Of a stretch of 44,869 nt of DNA, positions 40,091 through 44,869 are shown piece after piece (within the stretch, counting starts at the first letter, position 1; each line of letters starts with the position of its first letter). The translations under genes and the position numbers were made by a program. This DNA is from Actinomycetes bacterium (GTDB lineage: Bacteria > Actinomycetota > Thermoleophilia > Solirubrobacterales > Solirubrobacteraceae): NCBI GenBank assembly GCA_023404805.1, contig JAEYAL010000143.1, positions 1 through 44,869 of the forward strand. The letters run 5' to 3'. The notes beneath the pieces are model-generated. The model saw nothing but the letters and a program-made list of their open reading frames with translations, was not told the origin of the DNA and searched no databases.

Positions 40091-40890
40091 GCGCCTCCGT
40101 CCTGACCGGGCCGCGCCGCCTCTCGGCGCCGTCCGTCGCGCTCGCCCTCCGCGCGCTGCGGCTCACGCTGCGCCGCCCGCAGTTCCTGATCCCGCTGTTC
40201 CTGATGCCGTCGATCTTCCTCGCGGTCAACACCGGCGGCCTCTCGGCGACGACTCGGCTGCCGGGGTTTCCGGAGACGAGCAGCTTCCTGGCGTTCCAGC
40301 TGCCCGCCGCGATGGTGCAGTCGCTGATGCTCAGCGGCCTCCAGGCAGGGATCGCCGTGGCGCTCGAGATCGAGTCAGGCTTCTTCGACCGCATCGTGAC
40401 CGCGCCGGTGCCACGGCTCGCGATCGTGGCCGGGCGCCTGATGGCCGCCGCGGTGCTGGGCGCCGGCCAGGTGCTGTTCTTCCTGCTCCTCGGACTGGTG
40501 TTCGGCGCCGATATGGCCGGCGGGGCCCCAGGCTTCGTCGTCGTGGTCATCCTGGGCGCGCTGGCCGCCGTCGCGTTCGCCGCCATCGGCCTCGCGATCG
40601 CGTTCCGCGCGCGGCAGGCGTCGATCGTGCAGGGCCTGTTCCCGTTCGTGTTCGCGGTGCTCTACCTCTCGTCGGCGTTCTTCCCGCAGGAGCTGCTCGC
40701 TCCGCCCGCCGACACGATCTCGGCGATCAACCCCCTGAGCTACATCGCCGAGGGTCTGCGCACGCCGATCGCGTTCGGCATGGAGTGGGTGCCGATCCTC
40801 GAAGGGTTCTTCGTCACGTTCGGGGTGATCGCTGTCGCAAGCGCCGCCGCGGTCGCAGGCATGCGCTGGAGGCTCGCTGATGCCGCCTGA
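40087..40890 (+). CDS. ABC-2 type permease (DrrB-like), first
   Basis: A 267-residue permease beginning at TTG in a TTGA overlap with the ATPase gene. Six helices, with LRRPQFLIPLFLMPSIFL at the first and the conserved ESGFFDRIVTAPVPRLAIVAGR coupling loop, then VLYLSSAFFPQELLAP and INPLSYIAEGLR near the end. It overlaps the second permease by 11 bp. Two different permeases with one ATPase suggest a heterodimeric channel. Confidence 0.9.
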   Translation: MSASVLTGPRRLSAPSVALALRALRLTLRRPQFLIPLFLMPSIFLAVNTGGLSATTRLPGFPETSSFLAFQLPAAMVQSLMLSGLQAGIAVALEIESGFFDRIVTAPVPRLAIVAGRLMAAAVLGAGQVLFFLLLGLVFGADMAGGAPGFVVVVILGALAAVAFAAIGLAIAFRARQASIVQGLFPFVFAVLYLSSAFFPQELLAPPADTISAINPLSYIAEGLRTPIAFGMEWVPILEGFFVTFGVIAVASAAAVAGMRWRLADAA

Positions 40891-41719
40891 GACGCTGCCC
40901 GCCGGTCTGGACGACCCGTCGGCCCCGGCAGCCTCGTCAACGGCCCATTCGGGCCGTTTGCTGGATCCCAGCGCCGTCCGTGTGCTTGTCCGCCGTGGAT
41001 TCAACGAGATCCTGCGCGTCCCGGGCGCCTCGATCCCCGGCGTCGTCTCGCCCGCCATCTTCCTCCTCGGGCTCACGCTCGTTTTCGGCGAAGCGACCGA
41101 GCTGCCGGGCTATGGGACCGACAGCTTCCTGGCGTTCGTGCTGCCGGTCGCGCTCCTACAGAGCGCCGGCTTCACCGGCGGCGCGACGGGCGTGAACCTC
41201 GGCCGCGACATCGAGCAGGGTTGGCTTGACCGCCTGCTGCTCTCCCCGACGAGCCGCTCGTCGATCCTCGCCGGGCTCGTGCTGTCGGCTGCGGCGCGCG
41301 TCTTCATCCCCGTCCCGCCGCTGCTCGTGATCGCGGTGATCGTCGGCGCGCCAGCGCCGAACGCGCTCGAGCTGCTCGTGATCTTCACGCTCGTCCCGAT
41401 GTTCTCGGCCGTCGCCGCGACCTGGGGCTCGGTCCTCGCCCTCAAGCTCCGCAGCCAGCAGGCGTCGCCGCTGATCCAGGCATCGATCCTCAGCACCGTC
41501 CTCTTCTCGACGTCGTACGCGCCGCTGGAGCTGCTCCAGCCGTGGATGCAGACGATCGCCGAGATCAACCCGGTGACGTATGTGATCGAGGGGCTCCGGG
41601 AGTGCTTCGTCGGCGAGCTGACCGTGGAAGCGGCGCTCGAGGCCTACGGCGCGCTCATCGCGATCGGCGTCGTCGTGACCGCGCTGGCGCTGGCTCGCCT
41701 GCGGCGCTACGAACGCTGA
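40880..41719 (+). CDS. ABC-2 type permease (DrrB-like), second
   Basis: A 279-residue permease, paralogous to the previous one. A 40-residue Pro/Ala/Ser tail precedes RRGFNEILRVPGASIPGVVS. The coupling loop is EQGWLDRLLLSPTSRSSILAG, and the late motif is SYAPLELLQPWMQTIAEINPVTYVIEGLRE. ATG 40880 lies 11 bp inside the previous gene. Third and last gene of the exporter; it faces the HIT gene convergently over 60 bp. Confidence 0.9.
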   Translation: MPPETLPAGLDDPSAPAASSTAHSGRLLDPSAVRVLVRRGFNEILRVPGASIPGVVSPAIFLLGLTLVFGEATELPGYGTDSFLAFVLPVALLQSAGFTGGATGVNLGRDIEQGWLDRLLLSPTSRSSILAGLVLSAAARVFIPVPPLLVIAVIVGAPAPNALELLVIFTLVPMFSAVAATWGSVLALKLRSQQASPLIQASILSTVLFSTSYAPLELLQPWMQTIAEINPVTYVIEGLRECFVGELTVEAALEAYGALIAIGVVVTALALARLRRYER

Positions 41720-41779
41720 GCGCCGCCGTCGCGCACGCCGGCGCCCGTGGGGCTTAGGGCTGGCCGTCGCCGCGCGCGG

Positions 41780-42193
41780 CTAGGAGGTCGACCGCAGCAC
41801 GGCGGCGGCTGCCGCGATGTCTTCGGAGTCGCCGGGATGGGGCAACCACGGCAGCTGCAGCGGGTCGGCCTGGTAGCGCGGGATCACGTGCAGGTGGAAG
41901 TGGAAGACGGTCTGCCAGGCATGCTCGCCGCAGGAGTTCAGGAGGTTGACGCCGTCGGCTCCGAGGCCGCGCACGGCGCGCCGAGCGATCCGCTGCCCCA
42001 TCCGGACGCAGGCCGCGAGATCCTCTTCGTCGATCTCCAGGACGTTGTCGGCGTGCACGCGTGGGATCACGAGCGTGTGGCCGCGCGTCGCGGGGTTGAT
42101 GTCCATGAACGCGATCACGCGGTCGTCCTCGTCGACCTTCGTCGCCGGGATCCGGCCGCTCACGATGGCGCAGAAGATGCAGTCGTCAGGCAC
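41780..42193 (-). CDS. HIT-family nucleotide hydrolase
   Basis: A 137-residue histidine-triad protein that hydrolyses nucleoside phosphoramidates or dinucleoside polyphosphates. The triad HFHLHVIP (residues about 98-105) is intact, with GHTLVIPRVH before it and the N-terminal CIFC zinc-type pair with later His. GTG 42193 follows TAGCCT by 6 nt, and that box overlaps the stop of the upstream nucleotidyltransferase gene, so it can be transcribed on its own as well as with the upstream genes. Confidence 0.93.
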   Translation of the reverse strand: MPDDCIFCAIVSGRIPATKVDEDDRVIAFMDINPATRGHTLVIPRVHADNVLEIDEEDLAACVRMGQRIARRAVRGLGADGVNLLNSCGEHAWQTVFHFHLHVIPRYQADPLQLPWLPHPGDSEDIAAAAAVLRSTS

Positions 42194-42199
42194 AGCCGC

Positions 42200-42205
42200 A
42201 GGCTA
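42200..42205 (-). promoter_or_regulatory. Candidate -10 box (TAGCCT) of the HIT gene
   Basis: TAGCCT on minus, 6 nt before GTG 42193, sharing its first bases with the stop codon of the gene upstream. Confidence 0.4.
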
Positions 42206-43663
42206 ACGCGCGTCAGCGGCGGAGCGCGCGACCGCCAAGGCAGCGTCCGCGGTCAGCGCCGGGTCGACGAACTGCGCGCGCCGCTGGGCATCGAGCGCGT
42301 CGGCCAGCCACCGGCCGCCAGGACGGCCGAGGGCCTGCATGAGCGCGTCGCCGTCGAGCAGCGGTGACGGCGCCCCGCCAGACTCGCGCCACGCGATCGC
42401 TTCGGGCAGCAGCTCGCGGGTGAGCTCGGCGTGCGCTTCGATGGCTTCTTCGGCGCGGCGTCCGCGCGTCGCCAACCGGTCGGCGAGCGCCAGCACGGTG
42501 ACCTCGACCTCCATCGGGTCGCAGCGGCGCAGGTAGTCGTAGACGCCGCCGCGGTCGAGCGGCCTGGCGTGCACGAGGAAGCCGAGGCGCAGGTGGTTGA
42601 GCGTCAGCGACTGCACGGCCCGCACGACGCGCCGCGGCACGCGCAGGCGTTCGAGGATCTGGCCGGCGAGCTTCTCTCCCGCGCGATCGTGGTTCGGGAA
42701 GCCGATCATGCCGCGCGACTCGTCGACCACGCGCGTCTGCGGCTTGGCGATGTCGTGCAGCAGCGCCCCAAAGCGCATCGCCTCGCGGACCGACCAGCCG
42801 CCGCCGATCTCCTCGTCCAGGCGCGCGGTGGCCCAGGCTGCCGAGTCGGCGTCGACGTACGACGCCAGGTTCGACTCCAGCGCGAGGCTGTATTCGAGCA
42901 CTTCCCGCGTGTGGCCGCCGACGTCGAGGTGGTGGTATTTGCTCTGGGTGACGCCGTCGAGCGCGGAAACTTCAGGCAGGACCGCGTCGGTGCCGCCGAG
43001 CGCGCGCATGGCAGCCAGGCCCTGCAGCGGGTCCTCCCCCGCCATGAGCCCGCGGATCTCTGCGCCGATCCGTTCGCCGGCGACCTGCACGAGCAACGGC
43101 GCTGCGTCGCGGGCGAGCTGCGCGGTCGCGCCGTCGATCCGCCACGGGCCGCCGGAGACGGTCCGCGCGATCCGCAGGACGCGCAGCGGATCGTCGCGCA
43201 TCGCATCGGGGCTGCAGGCGCGCAGGGTGCGCAGCTCCAGATCGGCGACTCCGCTGGCTTCGGCGACGAGATCGGCGTGATCGAAGTCGGGCCAGGCCGC
43301 CGCCGCGTCGAGCGGCAGGGCGAGGGCGTTGATCGTCAGATCGCGGCGGCGCAGATCGGCGGCCAAGCCGCCCGTGTGGAGCGGCATCACGTCGACCTGC
43401 AGCCCGGTCGCGGCGGTCACGCGGTAGCCGCCGAACCGGTCTGAGAGGGCGAACCGCGGTGCGCCGAGGACCTCGCTGACGCGTTTGGCGACCGGTGAGG
43501 GATCGCCGTCGACGGCGAGGTCGAGGTCGAGCGGCTCGAGCTTGCCCAGCAGGACATCGCGGATCGCGCCGCCGACGAGCCAGGCCCGGCCGGGAGCCGC
43601 GTCCTGCGCGGCAGCCAGAGCGGTGCGGGCGAGCTGCGCGGCTGAGGTGGCGCCGGCGCTCAC
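42203..43663 (-). CDS. tRNA nucleotidyltransferase/poly(A) polymerase-type protein with HD domain
   Basis: A 486-residue class II nucleotidyltransferase, most likely the CCA-adding enzyme; none of the three tRNAs here encodes CCA. GTG 43663 overlaps the alr stop (GTGA). The catalytic site is WLVGGAIRDVLLGK with DLDLAVDGD, followed by RRRDLTINALALPL and RDDPLRVLRIAR, the usual head and neck motifs. A C-terminal HD domain has FGALLHDIAKPQT and FPNHDRAGEKLA, expected to be a metal phosphohydrolase. Strict CCA specificity cannot be told by eye. Confidence 0.88.
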   Translation of the reverse strand: MSAGATSAAQLARTALAAAQDAAPGRAWLVGGAIRDVLLGKLEPLDLDLAVDGDPSPVAKRVSEVLGAPRFALSDRFGGYRVTAATGLQVDVMPLHTGGLAADLRRRDLTINALALPLDAAAAWPDFDHADLVAEASGVADLELRTLRACSPDAMRDDPLRVLRIARTVSGGPWRIDGATAQLARDAAPLLVQVAGERIGAEIRGLMAGEDPLQGLAAMRALGGTDAVLPEVSALDGVTQSKYHHLDVGGHTREVLEYSLALESNLASYVDADSAAWATARLDEEIGGGWSVREAMRFGALLHDIAKPQTRVVDESRGMIGFPNHDRAGEKLAGQILERLRVPRRVVRAVQSLTLNHLRLGFLVHARPLDRGGVYDYLRRCDPMEVEVTVLALADRLATRGRRAEEAIEAHAELTRELLPEAIAWRESGGAPSPLLDGDALMQALGRPGGRWLADALDAQRRAQFVDPALTADAALAVARSAADAR

Positions 43664-44781
43664 CGGCGCGGCAGCCGCGACCCCAGGCCGCAGGTGATCT
43701 CGTAGTTGATGGTGCCGATCGCCCGGGCGAGGTCCTCCGCGATGATCCGCTCCCCGCCCTGGCTGCCGATGAGGACGGCCTCCGTGCCGACCGGGACGGG
43801 TTCGGCGCCGAGGTCGACGGCGACGCTGTCCATGCTCACCGTGCCGACGAGCCGGCAGCGGCGGCCACCGACGAGGGCGTCGGCGCGGCCGGTGAAGCCA
43901 CGGCGCCACCCGTCGGCGTACCCGACGGGGATGACGCCGACGTAGCCGTCTGCGGGCGCGACCCAGCGGCGTCCGTAGCCGGTGCTCTGGCCGGCGCGCA
44001 CGTGGCGGACCGCGCCGATCGCGGCGCGCAGCGACAGGGCCGGCTGCAGCTCACGCGAGCCGGGGTCGGCGCCGAACGGGTCGAGGCCGTAGATCGAGAC
44101 GCCCGGCCGGACGAGGTCGAAGTGCGACGCCTCGTCGCGCAGGATCGCCGCGCTGTTGGCCGCGTGCACGACGGCCTCCGGCGCGATCGCGCGCGCGTCG
44201 GCCACCCAAGCCCGGAACGCGGCGAGCTGCTCGCCGAAATAGGTGTCGCCGAGCTCGTCGGCGGTCGCGAAGTGGGTCATCGCGCCGGCGGGCTCGATCC
44301 CGGGCGTGTCGACGCAGCGGCGGAGCAGCGCCAGCGCGCCTTCGCGGTCGCGGGTGCCGAGGCGGCCCATGCCCGTGTCGAACTTGACGTGCACGCGAGC
44401 GCCGCCGAGCGCTGCGGCCGCGTCGATGGTCTCCTCGGTCCAGGCGACGATGTCGGCGTCGGCGGCCAGGACGGCTCCGAGTTCCGGACCGGTGAGCGGG
44501 CCGAGCACGAGGAGGCGCGCGTCGATGCCAGCGGCACGCAGCTCTGCCGCTTCGGCGGCGGTGGCGACGGCGAGCCAGGTCGCGCCGCCCTCGAGTGCCG
44601 CGCGGGCGGCCGTGACCGCGCCGTGGCCGTAGCCGTCAGCCTTCACGACGGCGCAGCACGCCGACCGCGGCGCGGCGCCCGCCATGCGGGCGACGTTGGC
44701 GGAGATCGCGGCGGCGTCGACCACCACGCGGGCCCGCTCGGCGAGCGAGGTGAGCGATGCGGCCTGGGGGACGTCCGGCAT
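43660..44781 (-). CDS. alr: Alanine racemase
   Basis: A 373-residue PLP enzyme that interconverts L- and D-alanine for peptidoglycan. The PLP lysine is in AVVKADGYGHGA (residues about 44-55); the second catalytic Tyr is in VGTVSMDS context with IPVGYADGWRRG; DLVRPGVSIYGLDP is also conserved. ATG 44781 follows TACATT by 6 nt. It overlaps the nucleotidyltransferase gene. Upstream on the same strand is the probable end of an NAD(P)H-hydrate repair gene, a common neighbour of alr in actinobacteria. Confidence 0.96.
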   Translation of the reverse strand: MPDVPQAASLTSLAERARVVVDAAAISANVARMAGAAPRSACCAVVKADGYGHGAVTAARAALEGGATWLAVATAAEAAELRAAGIDARLLVLGPLTGPELGAVLAADADIVAWTEETIDAAAALGGARVHVKFDTGMGRLGTRDREGALALLRRCVDTPGIEPAGAMTHFATADELGDTYFGEQLAAFRAWVADARAIAPEAVVHAANSAAILRDEASHFDLVRPGVSIYGLDPFGADPGSRELQPALSLRAAIGAVRHVRAGQSTGYGRRWVAPADGYVGVIPVGYADGWRRGFTGRADALVGGRRCRLVGTVSMDSVAVDLGAEPVPVGTEAVLIGSQGGERIIAEDLARAIGTINYEITCGLGSRLPRR

Positions 44782-44787
44782 CGAAAG

Positions 44788-44793
44788 AATGTA
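44788..44793 (-). promoter_or_regulatory. Candidate -10 box (TACATT) of alr
   Basis: TACATT on minus, 6 nt before ATG 44781; it overlaps one end of a 16-bp palindrome. Confidence 0.4.
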
Positions 44794-44806
44794 GCGGCGC
44801 CGCTAC
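44791..44806. repeat. 16-bp perfect palindrome between alr and the upstream gene
   Basis: GTAGCGGCGCCGCTAC spans the stop codon of the upstream gene and part of the alr -10 box. It could act as an operator or a short terminator hairpin. Confidence 0.55.
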
Positions 44807-44869
44807 CGGCGCGCCGCCGGGACGTGCTCAGCGACGTCCCACGCGACCACTCCGTCGACGCTGCCGGCG
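44803..44869 (-). CDS. C-terminal end of a probable NAD(P)H-hydrate dehydratase/epimerase (truncated by window)
   Basis: The minus frame from the window edge to TAG at 44805-44803 reads AGSVDGVVAWDVAEHVPAA and RR. This resembles the last residues of YjeF/Nnr proteins, which repair damaged NAD(P)H hydrates and whose gene often precedes alr. Only 21 residues are seen, so the call rests mostly on position and the ending 'DV.E.(L/V)P'. Confidence 0.45.
   Translation of the reverse strand, partial: AGSVDGVVAWDVAEHVPAARR

Overview
The window is GC-rich chromosomal DNA, most likely from an actinobacterium of the Solirubrobacterales/Thermoleophilia type. This is inferred from strong G/C third-position bias, frequent GTG/TTG starts, four-base GTGA/ATGA gene overlaps, secreted proteins with arginine/lysine-rich C-terminal beta-sandwiches, a mycobacterial-type two-domain fatty acyl reductase beside a WS/DGAT-family gene, and an aa3 oxidase locus. 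No rRNA, CRISPR array, integrase, transposase or phage structural module beyond tail-collar domains is visible. Three tRNAs are present: His(GTG), Arg(TCT) and Pro(TGG).

Layout. 1-2660: the end of a surface-type protein and a DUF6916 protein on plus, convergent with a minus-strand operon of three paralogous phage-tail-collar (MdpB-like) proteins and a GNAT acetyltransferase; a 934-residue LuxR/AAA regulator lies directly upstream. 5719-8188: a secreted beta-helix protein, tRNA-His and a GtrA-like membrane protein. 8212-17171: a tightly overlapped plus-strand operon with (i) a GT-C-like membrane protein fused to an alpha/alpha-toroid carrying the class II terpene cyclase motif DADDTA, (ii) a UbiA-superfamily prenyltransferase, (iii) a sulfotransferase-GT2-coiled-coil fusion, (iv) a GT8-like/GT4 bifunctional glycosyltransferase and (v) a SRPBCC protein. 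I regard this operon as the best candidate for an undescribed system, possibly assembling a sulfated, prenyl- or terpenoid-linked glycoconjugate. That product is inference.

17244-26642: methyltransferase, two tRNAs, a CAP-domain secreted protein, OsmC and a CoA-type Nudix hydrolase, then a minus-strand two-domain acyl-CoA reductase, an ABC exporter, a small Rossmann protein, and a WS/DGAT-like protein whose HHxxxDG active site is lost. 26759-31849: ilvD, a decayed YVTN beta-propeller remnant, DUF4279, trxB and a flippase-like membrane protein. 32026-36049: cytochrome c oxidase II and I, heme O synthase and two small membrane proteins, with no subunit III. 36267-39085: CBS protein, AraC-type regulator, zinc-ribbon protein, lipoprotein and secreted protein. 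39134-41719: a three-gene ABC exporter. 41780 to the end, all minus: HIT protein, tRNA nucleotidyltransferase/HD protein, alanine racemase and probably the end of an NAD(P)H-hydrate repair gene.

A genome-style feature recurs: many operon-leading genes carry a TANNNT hexamer only 6-12 nt before the start codon. This predicts leaderless or near-leaderless mRNAs, while internal genes rely on stop/start overlap or a Shine-Dalgarno.
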